Below the pieces are notes generated by a model, which was not told the DNA's origin, ran no database searches, and worked only from the letters and a program-made list of their open reading frames with translations. DNA of 57,263 bases from a bacterium. Its GTDB lineage: Bacteria > Actinomycetota > Acidimicrobiia > Spongiisociales > Spongiisociaceae. Of the stretch, positions 16,341 through 27,453 are shown one piece after another (positions within the stretch are counted from its first letter, which is position 1; the number at the start of each line of letters is the position of its first letter). A program made the position numbers and the translations under genes. The DNA lies in NCBI GenBank assembly GCA_028820935.1, contig JAPPHZ010000014.1, forward strand, positions 1 through 57,263. Direction: 5' to 3'.

Positions 16341-18440
16341 ATGCCGCCAGCAAGCGGAAGGAAAAGTTCGGTGTTGCAGATCCTGGACCCTGCGGGGAAG
16401 CTGGTCGGCAAGCCGCCCGATCTGGACAGCAAGGACCTCTTGGAGATGTACCGGTTCATGGCGCTGGGACGGCGCTTCGACCGGCGGGCCATGAGGTTGC
16501 AGCGCCAGGGCCGTCTCGGAACCTTCCCGCCGGGGGAGGGACAGGAGGCCGCCCAGGTCGGTTCGGCCTACGCTCTCGAGCCCGATGACTGGGTCTACCC
16601 CAGCTACCGGGAGCACGCCACCCAGCTGCTCAGGGGGATGCCGTGGTCGGTGATGCTGTCCTATTACCGGGGCCTTCCGAACCGCGACTGGGATGTGCAC
16701 CGCTACCGCATGAACATCCACACCATCCCGATCGCCACCCAGCTACCCCACGCCGTGGGGCACGCCCATGCCGCCCGCCTGGCCGGGGAGAACCTGATCA
16801 CCATGGTCTACTTCGGCGACGGGGCCACTTCCGAGAGCGACTTCCACTCGGCCATGAACTTCGCGGGGGTCTGGAAGGCCCCGACCGTGTTCCTGTGCTC
16901 GAACAACGGCTGGGCGATCTCGATGCCGACCCGGCGACAGACAGCCGCCACCGACCTGGCCGACAAGGCGATCGGCTACGGAATGCCCGGCGTCAAGGTC
17001 GACGGGATGGACGTGCTGGCCGTCTACTCGGCCACCAGGGAGGCAGTGGACCGGGCGCGGCGGGGCGAGGGGCCCACCTTCATCGAGGCCATCACGTACC
17101 GGTTCGGCCCTCATGCCACCGCCGACGACCCGAGCCTGTACCGGGACGAGAGCGAGGTGGAGGCCTGGCGGGCCCGTGACCCGCTCGACCGCATGCGCCG
17201 GTACCTCGACAGCCTGGACCTGTGGTCGGACGACATCGACGAGCAGGTGACAGACGAGGCGAGCGAGATGGACCTGGCCCTGGCGGAGATCGAGGGGAGG
17301 GAGCCGCCGCCCCGGGAGGAAGCGGTACGGCATGTCTACGCCAGGGTGCCCGAGGCGCTGTGCCGCCAGTACGAGACGGCTCTGAGACGCGAGGAATCCG
17401 GCCCTTCCGGGCTGGAGCCCGGCGAGCGGTGGCGGATAGGACACGATCCGGTGCTCGAGGGTCCGACCGCCCACTGGAACATGGCCGAGGCGATCAACGC
17501 CGCACTGGCGGAGGCCATGGATCGCCATCCGGAGGCGATCATCATGGGGGAGGATGTGGGCCGGACCGGAGGCGTGTTCCGCATCACAGCCGGCCTCCTG
17601 GATCGATTCGGCGCCGACCGGGTCATCGACTCACCGCTGTGCGAGACCGGTATCGCGGGCACCGCGGTGGGAATGGCGATCGGCGGGGCTCGGCCCTTGG
17701 TTGAGATCCAGTTCGACGGGTTCGTGTATCCGGCCTTCGACCAGATCGTCAGCCACATGGCCCGGTTCCGTTTCCGGACCAGGGGCAACGTGTCCCTCCC
17801 CATCGTGGTGCGCTGGCCCAACGGCGGTGGCATCGCTCCCCACGAGTTCCACGGCGACAGCCCGGAGGCCTACTTCGTCCACACTCCGGGCCTGACGGTG
17901 GTGATCCCGTCCACCGCGGTGGACGCGAAGGGCCTGCTGGCCGCGGCGGCGGAGAGCCCGGACCCGGTGCTCTTCCTGGAGCCCAAGGTGCTCTACCGGG
18001 CCGGGCGCGAGGACGTCCCCACCGGCCATTACACCCTTCCGATCGGACGGGCGCGGATCCGAAGAGCCGGGGACGACGTCACGATGGTCACCTACGGGGG
18101 CATGGTCCGTGTGGCCATGGCGGCAGCCGGTGAGCTGGAACGGGAGGGGGTGTCGTGCGAGGTTGTCGACCTGCGCACCCTGAAGCCCTGGGACCGCGAC
18201 ACCGTGCTCGACTCGGTGGTCAGGACGGGGCGTCTGGTACTGGTGCAAGAACCTCCCCGGACCGCCGGGATCGCCGCCGAGGTAGCGGCCACGGTGGCGG
18301 AGGAGGCCCTTTACGACCTCGAGGCGCCGATCGTGCGGGTGACCGGCTTCGACGCCCCCTGGCCGCAGTTCGGCGTGGAGGATCACGCCATCATCACCCC
18401 GCGCCGGGTGGTCTCGGCCATCAAGGAGACCCTCGGCTAG
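16341..18440 (+). CDS. 2-oxoacid dehydrogenase E1, alpha and beta subunits fused
   Basis: A 699-residue single-chain E1 of the branched-chain/pyruvate dehydrogenase type. Roughly residues 10-340 are the alpha part, with the TPP motif GDGATSESDFHSAMNFA...NN and EAITYRFGPHATADDP. Residues about 370-699 are the beta part (MGEDVGRTGGVFRIT, CETGIAGTAVGMAIGG, EPKVLYR, PWPQFGVEDHAIITPRRV). The enzyme would decarboxylate a 2-oxoacid and acylate the lipoyl E2. Most relatives encode the two parts separately. No E2 or E3 is in the window. The start could also be GTG 16371, which has GGAAGG before it. Confidence 0.9.
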   Translation: MPPASGRKSSVLQILDPAGKLVGKPPDLDSKDLLEMYRFMALGRRFDRRAMRLQRQGRLGTFPPGEGQEAAQVGSAYALEPDDWVYPSYREHATQLLRGMPWSVMLSYYRGLPNRDWDVHRYRMNIHTIPIATQLPHAVGHAHAARLAGENLITMVYFGDGATSESDFHSAMNFAGVWKAPTVFLCSNNGWAISMPTRRQTAATDLADKAIGYGMPGVKVDGMDVLAVYSATREAVDRARRGEGPTFIEAITYRFGPHATADDPSLYRDESEVEAWRARDPLDRMRRYLDSLDLWSDDIDEQVTDEASEMDLALAEIEGREPPPREEAVRHVYARVPEALCRQYETALRREESGPSGLEPGERWRIGHDPVLEGPTAHWNMAEAINAALAEAMDRHPEAIIMGEDVGRTGGVFRITAGLLDRFGADRVIDSPLCETGIAGTAVGMAIGGARPLVEIQFDGFVYPAFDQIVSHMARFRFRTRGNVSLPIVVRWPNGGGIAPHEFHGDSPEAYFVHTPGLTVVIPSTAVDAKGLLAAAAESPDPVLFLEPKVLYRAGREDVPTGHYTLPIGRARIRRAGDDVTMVTYGGMVRVAMAAAGELEREGVSCEVVDLRTLKPWDRDTVLDSVVRTGRLVLVQEPPRTAGIAAEVAATVAEEALYDLEAPIVRVTGFDAPWPQFGVEDHAIITPRRVVSAIKETLG

Positions 18441-18487
18441 CCGGGTGCGGCTCGGCCTCCAGGCCGGGCGGCGCCCACGTCAGGTGT

Positions 18488-19180
18488 CTATGCCGGACGC
18501 CCCGCCTTGAGGAATCTCGAACCGAGCATGATGAACCAGATCACCCACGGGAAGTAGCAGGCGCGTCCGACCGCGATCATGGTCTCGCTCGGGGTGGTAT
18601 ACCCGATGATCAGCGCTGCAATGGAGATGGCGGACACCGCGGCGATCACCAGGGCGGCGGTCCTGTGGAGGCCACGACGTTCCCTGGCCGCCAGGCTCAG
18701 GCTGAAGGCCAGCAGGCCCAGCGATACGGCGATACCAGATACCAGCGTGATGCCCAGCCCGGTCCGGTAGATCGGTATGGCCGCTTCGAGAGCCTCCGCT
18801 GACGATATCCGGGTCTGGACGAGAAGGTGGTCAAGCCCGGCGGCGAGAATCCATCCGACACCGCCCACGGTTGCGCTCAGCAGACCGAATCTCGTTCCGG
18901 CGGCGGCGTAATCAGGCCCCGTGGTCACCCGGCTTACACCGGACAACCCGTACAGCAGGAGGAGCAGGCCGAGTGACACGAAGAGCGCGGACAGATGCGC
19001 CAGGAAGGGACTCGACGCCAGGGCGGTGATCCTGCCGGCGGAGTCCATCGAGTCTGCAGGGTCGATGAGCATCCCTCCCGGCTCGACCAGGAAGAAGACG
19101 AGGGCCATGGCCGGCCCCACCATGAGCGCCCAGGACTCCAGCCTGTGGATCGCATCGGTTCTCATGGAATCGGTTCTCAT
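18488..19180 (-). CDS. Multi-spanning membrane protein, unknown function
   Basis: A 230-residue integral membrane protein with about six hydrophobic segments separated by short polar loops. The pattern (an MVGPAMALVFFLVEPGG first span, SSPFLAHLSALFVSLG, LAAGLDHLLVQ and a last span with WVIWFIMLGSRFL) resembles DUF4386-like proteins, but this is not certain. The N-terminus MRTDSMRTD comes from a 15-bp tandem duplication covering the start codon, so initiation could occur at either ATG. It is convergent with the E1 gene. Confidence 0.7.
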   Translation of the reverse strand: MRTDSMRTDAIHRLESWALMVGPAMALVFFLVEPGGMLIDPADSMDSAGRITALASSPFLAHLSALFVSLGLLLLLYGLSGVSRVTTGPDYAAAGTRFGLLSATVGGVGWILAAGLDHLLVQTRISSAEALEAAIPIYRTGLGITLVSGIAVSLGLLAFSLSLAARERRGLHRTAALVIAAVSAISIAALIIGYTTPSETMIAVGRACYFPWVIWFIMLGSRFLKAGRPA

Positions 19181-19397
19181 GGTTGACCCCTTTCCCCCGA
19201 ACGCCTGAAGCAGAACTCCATCCCTGCGCCGGATGGTAGCTGCCGCCCGTCGCTCACTCCGGGGTTTCCGGGCAGGAATCCGCCGTTGGAAGGGCATGAC
19301 ACGCGGGCTCTCGGCTTCCGGACCGACCCGCCCACCCCCATCAGCGACCCGGACGACGTTCAACGGTCGCCCGGCGATCGAGGCGGCTCTCCTCCTC

Positions 19398-19650
19398 AGA
19401 ACGCGAAAATCGCGGGAACCCGTCGCCGCCCGCCGGGCCCGGCCCCCACCACCACCTGTCCTTGCTCGGAGCGTGGCCGGACATGCCCGGCCGGTGCCGA
19501 GGAATCGGCCTTCGCTCCTGGAAGCGCGTATGTCCCTTGGCCGGCAAACCGATCGTCGGTAGCCGCTCGCCGGCGTAGGTGATTAGCGGTAAGCAAGGTA
19601 CGTCGGGGCTGTGACAGGTTCGACCCACTCCCGTGAGAACGCGAAAAGTC
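19398..19650 (+). repeat. Dispersed intergenic repeat, copy A (full-length)
   Basis: This lies in the 564-nt gap 19181-19744, which holds no credible gene. The element begins with AACGCGAAAATCGCGGG and passes through CCCCCACCACCACCTGTCC and GGAGCGTGGCCGGACATGCC. It then carries a distal block ATTAGCGGTAAGCAAGG and closes with GAGAACGCGAAAA. A copy with the same order of blocks lies at 28884-29132, and shorter copies lie at 22120-22215 and, inverted, at 40270-40395. The GAACGCGAAAA motif at both ends is a direct repeat about 240 bp apart. Confidence 0.8.
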
Positions 19651-19744
19651 GCGTGACAGCGTCGCCTGGGCCGTCGAGGATCGTCTCCGTAGCCCGTTAC
19701 TCGGGCCGGCAGGACCCGTCCGGGTTCATGGTCTTCAAGCCCGG

Positions 19745-20500
19745 TCAGGCCAGCTCTGCGGTCGTGAACACCACGTGGAACGGCACGCAGTAGATCACCA
19801 GGGTCAGCTGGTCGGGGATCACATAGTCAGCCGGCACCTCGTAGTTCTGCGAGCCGATGTTCCCCTTGAGGGGTCCTAGGTCCACGTAGCCGGCCTCCTG
19901 CAGGTGGTCGCGGCCGGAGAGGCCGTGGACCGGAGTCAGTAGGACGTGGAGTTGGGGACCGTTGGTCACCTCGATGTCCTCCAGCCGGATGATCCTCGAC
20001 CCGTCCTCGAGCTGATACAGGACGACCTGGCCGGATCCCTTGTGGAAAGAGTCCGCGTCCATCAAGTTCCCGGAGGCCAGGGCTACCGGGCCGGTGGGCT
20101 CGGGTGGCAGGGTCGTCGTCGGCTCGGGCGGCACGGTTGTGGACGGCTCGGTTGCGGCCACCTCCGTGGTCGTCGGCGCCTCGCCTTCCGGAGTCGCGGT
20201 CGTGGCCGGAGCAGTGGTGCCGGCGGTGACGGACGCCGCGGTCGTCGGCATCTCGGGCATCTCCTCTTCGACGGGCTCGTCTATCGCCGCAGCCTCGAGC
20301 ATGATCTCCTCCACCTCCTCGGCGGTCATGTCGGACGGGACGACCGCCACGGCGGCGATGGGGAAGGGTTCATCCACGACTTGATCGATGAAGAGCGGCG
20401 AGCCGAGCCACCAGGCGAAGCCGATTATCGGTATGGCGACGATCACCGCCGCCACCTGGATGGAACGTCGCTTGTAGAACGGAGTACGGTCGCTTCTCAT
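19745..20500 (-). CDS. Membrane-anchored DM13-domain protein
   Basis: A 251-residue protein. Residues about 15-33 are an N-terminal membrane anchor. A Thr/Pro/Glu-rich linker (about 85-140) follows, then a DM13 domain (about 143-250) with GSGQVVLYQLEDGSRIIRLE, VTNGPQLHVLL, AGYVDLGPLKGNIGSQNYEV and a final VIYCVPFHVVFTTAEL holding the single conserved Cys. DM13 domains are proposed to act in extracytoplasmic electron transfer. The domain should face outside the membrane. The ATG at 20500 follows a short AT-richer intergenic stretch. Confidence 0.9.
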   Translation of the reverse strand: MRSDRTPFYKRRSIQVAAVIVAIPIIGFAWWLGSPLFIDQVVDEPFPIAAVAVVPSDMTAEEVEEIMLEAAAIDEPVEEEMPEMPTTAASVTAGTTAPATTATPEGEAPTTTEVAATEPSTTVPPEPTTTLPPEPTGPVALASGNLMDADSFHKGSGQVVLYQLEDGSRIIRLEDIEVTNGPQLHVLLTPVHGLSGRDHLQEAGYVDLGPLKGNIGSQNYEVPADYVIPDQLTLVIYCVPFHVVFTTAELA

Positions 20501-20613
20501 ACCGGCCTTCCTGTGTGCCTTTCTATGGCCTCTCTATACATGACAACACCTGGCCTCCAAGAATTGTTCCAGCGCGCGCGAGCGGCATCCCGGGGGTGCT
20601 GTACTCTGGCCTG

Positions 20614-21165
20614 ATGCGAGACAGGATGGTTGCAGTCTACGGCTCCTCGCGGGCTGTCCCCGGTGACGGTGTCTACGAGCAGGGCGTCGAGCTGGGCCGC
20701 CGGCTGGTCGAAGCCGGGTTCGGGGTCACCAACGGCGGCTACTCGGGGCTGATGGAGGCCGTGTCGAGGGGCGCGGCGATCGCGGGCGGCCGGGTCGTCG
20801 GGGTGACCGCCCCGGTGCTCTTCCCGCACAGACCGGGCGGGAACGGGTTCCTGACCGAGGAGATTCAGGCCGCCGGGCTGCTCGACCGGATCAGGACCAT
20901 GTCCGAGCTGGCCAGCGCCTACGTCGTGATGCCGGGCAGCATCGGAACCCTCACCGAACTGATGATCGCCTGGAACGACGCCTACCTCGCCGGCGCCCGG
21001 GGGGCGGCGCCGATGCCGATCCTCGCATTCGGGGACGCCTGGAGCGAGATCGTCGGTCGGCTGACCGGGGAACTCCGGACCACGGCCGGCCTGGTCACCA
21101 TGGTGGAGAGCCCTGCGGAGGCGGTGGAGGTACTGCGGCGCCGGCTCGGAGACCGGCCACGATAA
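20614..21165 (+). CDS. LOG family protein (lysine-decarboxylase-like nucleotide phosphoribohydrolase fold)
   Basis: A 183-residue Rossmann-like protein of the LOG/TIGR00730 superfamily. MVAVYGSSRAVPGD opens the fold and FGVTNGGYSGLMEAVSRGA is the nucleotide-binding segment. VMPGSIGTLTELMIAWND replaces the usual PGGxGTxxE, keeping Thr and Glu but with PGS in place of PGG. Family members cleave cytokinin nucleotides or related AMP derivatives; others are uncharacterised. The ATG at 20614 fits; a second ATG lies at 20626. It starts 113 nt from the divergent DM13 gene. Confidence 0.83.
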   Translation: MRDRMVAVYGSSRAVPGDGVYEQGVELGRRLVEAGFGVTNGGYSGLMEAVSRGAAIAGGRVVGVTAPVLFPHRPGGNGFLTEEIQAAGLLDRIRTMSELASAYVVMPGSIGTLTELMIAWNDAYLAGARGAAPMPILAFGDAWSEIVGRLTGELRTTAGLVTMVESPAEAVEVLRRRLGDRPR

Positions 21166-21250
21166 CTCTCGGCCTGGCAGTGACTGCCGGTGGGGCCGAT
21201 AAGATGTGGCATACCTCGATGACCCGACCTGCTCCCCGGTACCTGCCCGT

Positions 21251-22114
21251 ATGAGGGATTCTCCTGTCGAACAGGCAGCCGGCGGCGTGGTGTGGCGAGA
21301 GGGAGCGGCCGGGATAGAGGTTCTCCTGGTCCACCGGCCCGGATACGACGACTGGACGTTTCCCAAGGGCAAGCTCGAATCCGGCGAGTGTCTGTTGGAG
21401 TGCGCCAGGCGTGAGGTCCGAGAGGAGGCCGGAGTGCGCCCGCTGATCGGGCGCTACCTGGGTGACATCTCCTACACCAAGCAGGAGGGCCGGCGGAAGG
21501 TGGTCCACTACTGGGCGATGCAAGCCGGTGAGGTCGACTTCGTGCCCTCCTCCGAGGTGGACCGGGTCCGGTGGGTTGACGAAGCATCCCTGGCCGACCA
21601 TGTGTCGTACCCGACCGAGCGCAGTCTGAGCGAGGGCCTGATGGACGGCTGGCGGGATCCGGCCGACCGCATTCTCCTGGTCCGGCATGCCGATGCCGGC
21701 AAGCGAAACCGGGGGCCGCACCCCGACAGTGCCCGTCCTCTGTCGGAACGGGGCCGCGCCGAGGCCGCCGGTCTGATCGGGGCGCTGGAGGGCTTCCCGA
21801 TCGACGTGGTGCTCACCAGCTATGCGGCGCGCTGCCGCCAGACCGTCACACCCGTCGCCACCGCCCGCAAGCGCGTCCCGCAGCTGGCGATCGAGCTATG
21901 GGAGGAATCCGGCCCCGCCGAGGTGAGGGCACTGCTCCGTAATCGACCCGAGGGGACCAGCCTGCTCTGCTCCCATCGCCCGATAGTGGGAACGATCCTG
22001 CGAACGCTCGTGGAAGATAAGCAGGCTCTAGTACTAGAGAAGGGATCGACGTGGGTGCTCGACTTCGCGGATGGAGAACTGACCGCCGCCAACTACCTGT
22101 TCCCACCCCGCTAG
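21251..22114 (+). CDS. Nudix hydrolase fused to SixA-type histidine phosphatase (MutT1-like)
   Basis: A 287-residue two-domain protein. Residues 1-135 are a Nudix domain with the box GKLESGECLLECARREVREEAGV. Residues about 145-287 are a histidine phosphatase with LVRHADAG near its start and CSHRPIV as the second catalytic His region. This architecture is that of mycobacterial MutT1, which hydrolyses 8-oxo-guanine nucleotides and diadenosine polyphosphates. It would clean oxidised nucleotide pools in the cytoplasm. The ATG at 21251 begins just before the Nudix domain. Confidence 0.92.
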   Translation: MRDSPVEQAAGGVVWREGAAGIEVLLVHRPGYDDWTFPKGKLESGECLLECARREVREEAGVRPLIGRYLGDISYTKQEGRRKVVHYWAMQAGEVDFVPSSEVDRVRWVDEASLADHVSYPTERSLSEGLMDGWRDPADRILLVRHADAGKRNRGPHPDSARPLSERGRAEAAGLIGALEGFPIDVVLTSYAARCRQTVTPVATARKRVPQLAIELWEESGPAEVRALLRNRPEGTSLLCSHRPIVGTILRTLVEDKQALVLEKGSTWVLDFADGELTAANYLFPPR

Positions 22115-22119
22115 GAGTC

Positions 22120-22215
22120 GGAACTCGCGAAAAACCGGTGCTCCGCACCGGGCTCCCTCCCCCGCCACCACCCATCCGTTTCGGAGCGTGGCGGGCCGGG
22201 TCCGGCCTCCCGCCA
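22120..22215 (+). repeat. Dispersed intergenic repeat, copy C (short)
   Basis: Directly downstream of the Nudix-phosphatase stop. The segment GGAACTCGCGAAAAACCGG, CTCCGCACCGGGC, CCTCCCCCGCCACCACCC and CGGAGCGTGGCGGGCC follows the same order as the first third of the copy at 28884. The distal block (TTAGCGGTA...) and closing GAACGCGAAAA are absent, so this is a 5'-only copy. It lies just before the DUF3179 gene and could contribute to its leader. Confidence 0.7.
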
Positions 22216-22282
22216 GGATGATCTCCTGACCATGTCCGGGCTGTGTCGATTGGCCGGGCGGGGGAATATGCTGAGTCCTCGA

Positions 22283-23695
22283 ATGGGTACGGATCGTTTA
22301 GCCGGGTACGTATCGGTACGCTCGCCGATACTTCGCACGAGCCGCATCGCGTGGCTCGGAGTCCTGGTGGCGGGGTCGCTGCTGATAGCGGGGTGCGGGG
22401 CCGCCCAGAATGGAGCCGGGGTCCCGGCCGAGCCCTCGGCCACCACTGCCGAACCTGCCGCTATAGAAGGTTCGAGCACCGCTCCGGCGTCCACACAGGC
22501 GGCTACCACGACCAGCGCGACGACTGCTCCTTCGACCCCCACAACCACCGTGCCGGAGGGAGAGGAAACGGCGCCGGAGTTAGCGGAGCCGGCGGAGGTG
22601 GACCCGGAGGCCGGACCCGACCCGAAGCAGGGTCTGGACCCGGTAGTTGCTCATGCCACGGAGCCGTGGCCCACCGACTGGGCACGCCGCACCGTCGACC
22701 TGTCGGAACTGCTGCTCGGGATCGGCATGATCGATCCCCGGGATGCCATCCCGCCCATCGATGACCCGATCTTCGAGTCCCTCGACCATGCCTCGGAATG
22801 GCTCGACACCAGGGCGCCGGGGATGCTGGTCTCCATCGGCGGCGACTCCCGCTTCTACGCGCTCAGCATCCTCCACCGTCACGAGATCGTCAATGACCGG
22901 ATCGGGGGTATCCCTGTAGCGGTCACCTACTGCCCGTTATGCAACACCGCGCTGGCCTTCGACCGCCGGGTGGGCGGCGAGGAGCTTCGCTTCGGGGTGT
23001 CGGGGCTCCTCCGCAACTCCGACCTGGTCATGTGGGACGACCGGACCGTCTCGCTGTGGCAGCAGGTGACCGGCGAAGCGATCGTGGGCACCGCGGCGGG
23101 AACGGCCCTCACCCTCATCCCCAGCGCCATCGTGTCCTTCGGTGAGTTCGCCGCCGCCTATCCGGACGGGCAATCCCTGTCCCGGGACAACGGTCGCGGC
23201 ATACCGTACGGGTTCAATCCCTACGAGGGATACTCGAGCCGAGCGGCGCCCTATCCCTTCTTCACCGGCGAGATCGATCCCCGCTACGGAGCCCTGGAAC
23301 GGGTGGTGGGGGTGACCGTCGGCGGCGCCGCCACGGCCTACCCGTTCCCCCTGCTGGCCGAGGTCGGGGCGGTCAACGACTCCGTGGGAGGGGTTCCGAT
23401 CACGGTGTTCTGGGGAGGGGACACCGCCGATGCTCTCGACAGCCGGGTGGTGCGCGAGGGGCGGGCGATAGGCACGGGGATCGCCTACCTGCGCCAGGTG
23501 GACGGTCGCCCGCTGACGTTCGTCAAGGAAGGCGAGGTGTTCCGGGACCGGGAAACCTCGTCGACATGGACCCTCCTGGGCGAGGCGGTCAGCGGACCGC
23601 TGGCCGGGACCAGGCTGGAGATAGCCATCCATCGCAACGAATTCTGGTTCGCGTGGGGCGCCTTCTTCCCGGAGGGGGACCTGTACGAAGGGTGA
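22283..23695 (+). CDS. DUF3179 lipoprotein
   Basis: A 470-residue exported protein. The N-terminus has a hydrophobic signal ending in the lipobox LIAGC, then a Thr/Ala/Pro linker (about 45-105). The rest is a DUF3179 domain with the hallmark VTYCPLCNTALAFDRR, FGVSGLLRNSDLVMWD and SLWQQVTGEAIVG. The CPLC pair suggests metal or redox chemistry, but the function is not established. The start is uncertain: ATG 22283 or ATG 22268 both give a usable signal peptide. The dispersed repeat lies just upstream. Confidence 0.87.
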   Translation: MGTDRLAGYVSVRSPILRTSRIAWLGVLVAGSLLIAGCGAAQNGAGVPAEPSATTAEPAAIEGSSTAPASTQAATTTSATTAPSTPTTTVPEGEETAPELAEPAEVDPEAGPDPKQGLDPVVAHATEPWPTDWARRTVDLSELLLGIGMIDPRDAIPPIDDPIFESLDHASEWLDTRAPGMLVSIGGDSRFYALSILHRHEIVNDRIGGIPVAVTYCPLCNTALAFDRRVGGEELRFGVSGLLRNSDLVMWDDRTVSLWQQVTGEAIVGTAAGTALTLIPSAIVSFGEFAAAYPDGQSLSRDNGRGIPYGFNPYEGYSSRAAPYPFFTGEIDPRYGALERVVGVTVGGAATAYPFPLLAEVGAVNDSVGGVPITVFWGGDTADALDSRVVREGRAIGTGIAYLRQVDGRPLTFVKEGEVFRDRETSSTWTLLGEAVSGPLAGTRLEIAIHRNEFWFAWGAFFPEGDLYEG

Positions 23696-23878
23696 CCGTT
23701 ACCGGCTACGGCCCGAAGGTCACCCGGATGGTGTCGGTGACGCGCCACTCGACCCGACCTCGATCCGGTACCGCCCCGCCCGGCGTGCCGGGCTCGCTTC
23801 GCAACCACTTGGACCCGATCGGCGGCGTGATGGGGGACGGTCACCCCGTCCGGATACCGGCGGACCGGGAGAGTCCGG

Positions 23879-25012
23879 CTATATGAGGTCCTGCTCGCGG
23901 ATCCCGAACGAAGGGTGCCGCAGCCGGCAGAGGGCCAGCTTCTCCAGCTGACGGATCCGTTCCCTGGTGAGGTTGAACTCCTCCCCGATCTCCTCCAGCG
24001 TCCTCGGAACACCGTCCAGGAAACCGTACCGCAGGGAGAGTATCCGGCCCTCCCGGTAGGGAAGCCGGTCGATCGAGCGGCGCAGGCAGTCGGACACGTC
24101 CAACTCCACGGTGACCTGCACCGGATCATCGGCATCCTGGTCCTCGATGAAGTCCCCGAGCTGAGCTCCGTCCTCACCGACCGGCTTCTCGAGCGAGGCG
24201 GCATCCGAAACGCTCAGAGCCAACTCCACCTTGTCAAGGGTGACACCGGCCTCCTCGGCGATCTCGGCCGGCTTCGGATCGCGACCCAACTCCGCCTTGA
24301 GGCTGGCCTGGGCAGCCCTGACCGCAGCCAGCGTGTCGTGGAGGTGGACGGGGATGCGGACCGTACGGGACTTGTCGGCGATGGCCCGGGTGATGGCCTG
24401 GCGGATCCACCAGGTGGCATAGGTGGAGAACTTGAAGCCCTTGCGCCAGTCGAACTTCTCAACTGCCCGGATCAGACCCAGGTTTCCTTCCTGGATCAGA
24501 TCGAGGAAGTCGATTCCGGAGGTGTTGGCATACCTCCGGGCATTGGCGACCACCAGGCGGAGGTTGGCGGTGAGGAACTCGTCCTTGGCGCGGCGACCTC
24601 GGTCCCGCTTGCGCTTGAGCCGGAGCCGATCCTTCTGGAGCTCCTTCCGGTCGCCCTTGAGCCTGCTCCAGGACTTCTCGAGCTTGTGCCGCTCCTCCTC
24701 CGGGAGCTTCATCTCCCGGGTCCGGAGGCGGCGCTCCCTGACTCTTAGCCTGTTCTCCCTCTCGTCGAGATCGCCGTCCTCCAGCGCGGCGCCGGCCCTC
24801 AGCCCCTCCTCGATCGCCTGGGCCAACTCGACTTCCTTCTCGGCGTTGAGCAGCTCGTACTCGCCTATGGCGGCCAGGTACTGGCTCACGAGGTCGGTAG
24901 TGAGCCGACCCTTCTCGTCGGTCAGCTTGTTGGTGTTCCGGTCCCGCTCCCGCTTGGTTGCCGGGCCTGCGGGTGCTACCGGTTTCTGCCGGGTCGGGTT
25001 TGCGACAGCCAT
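23879..25012 (-). CDS. RNA polymerase sigma-70 family factor, group 1/2 type
   Basis: A 377-residue sigma factor with region 1.2 (about 35-70, [20 protein letters not shown]) and region 2 (about 147-217, [52 protein letters not shown]). Region 3 is about 226-300 and region 4 about 315-370 ([20 protein letters not shown]). It recognises -10/-35 promoters as part of holoenzyme. Between regions 1.2 and 2 lies a roughly 65-residue, very charged, helical insert. The ribosome-binding site GGAGGAACC precedes the ATG. Whether it is the housekeeping factor cannot be told here. Confidence 0.93.
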   Translation of the reverse strand: MAVANPTRQKPVAPAGPATKRERDRNTNKLTDEKGRLTTDLVSQYLAAIGEYELLNAEKEVELAQAIEEGLRAGAALEDGDLDERENRLRVRERRLRTREMKLPEEERHKLEKSWSRLKGDRKELQKDRLRLKRKRDRGRRAKDEFLTANLRLVVANARRYANTSGIDFLDLIQEGNLGLIRAVEKFDWRKGFKFSTYATWWIRQAITRAIADKSRTVRIPVHLHDTLAAVRAAQASLKAELGRDPKPAEIAEEAGVTLDKVELALSVSDAASLEKPVGEDGAQLGDFIEDQDADDPVQVTVELDVSDCLRRSIDRLPYREGRILSLRYGFLDGVPRTLEEIGEEFNLTRERIRQLEKLALCRLRHPSFGIREQDLI

Positions 25013-25407
25013 GCGGTTCCTCCACTCATCGCCCGCCGGCCGTTCCGGCGATTAACTCCTTGCGGTACGCCTGGCCCCGGGGCCAGTCCTTTACCGAGAC
25101 TACTCAACTCCTACCTGCCGCGTGTTCAGCGTGTGAAACCACCCCCCGCCGGTCCCGCAACATCGAACACGTTCATGCTACGCGCATCGGCGAGTAAACG
25201 AGGACGCCGGTTGGTCGGGGGTCCCGCGGCTAACGACTCCCGTCCGACATACTTCACAACGCCTTCCAGGCCGGATTCCTTCCACCTTTTTCGAGCAGCG
25301 ATGCCTTTCAGCGGTCGGAGCCCGTCGCGGACGGCAGGCTCTGGCACCTACGTAACATGGTGGTGACGACCCCGGGGGATATTCATGCGCCGAAACTGTG
25401 ACCTGCC
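25013..25407. other. 395-nt divergent intergenic region
   Basis: This gap separates the divergently transcribed sigma factor and YyaL-like genes and must hold both promoters. It contains a perfect 16-bp palindrome CTGGCCCCGGGGCCAG at 25071-25086, between the sigma-factor start and the middle of the gap. No reading frame in it has a credible protein, and no RNA gene was recognised. Confidence 0.6.

Positions 25408-27449
<2,042 letters not shown>

Positions 27450-27453
<4 letters not shown>

Noticed and set aside
19286-19582. Small open frames across the dispersed repeat copy A
   Set aside because: They lie in the repeat itself, differ between copies and read as proline/arginine-rich low-complexity sequence.
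23696-23878. Minus-strand frame ending GRVEWRVTDTIRVTFGP between the DUF3179 and sigma-factor genes, with an in-frame TGA upstream
   Set aside because: It looks protein-like over about 40 codons but has no start, no recognised family and no SECIS-like hairpin close after the TGA; the evidence is too thin for a second selenoprotein or pseudogene call.
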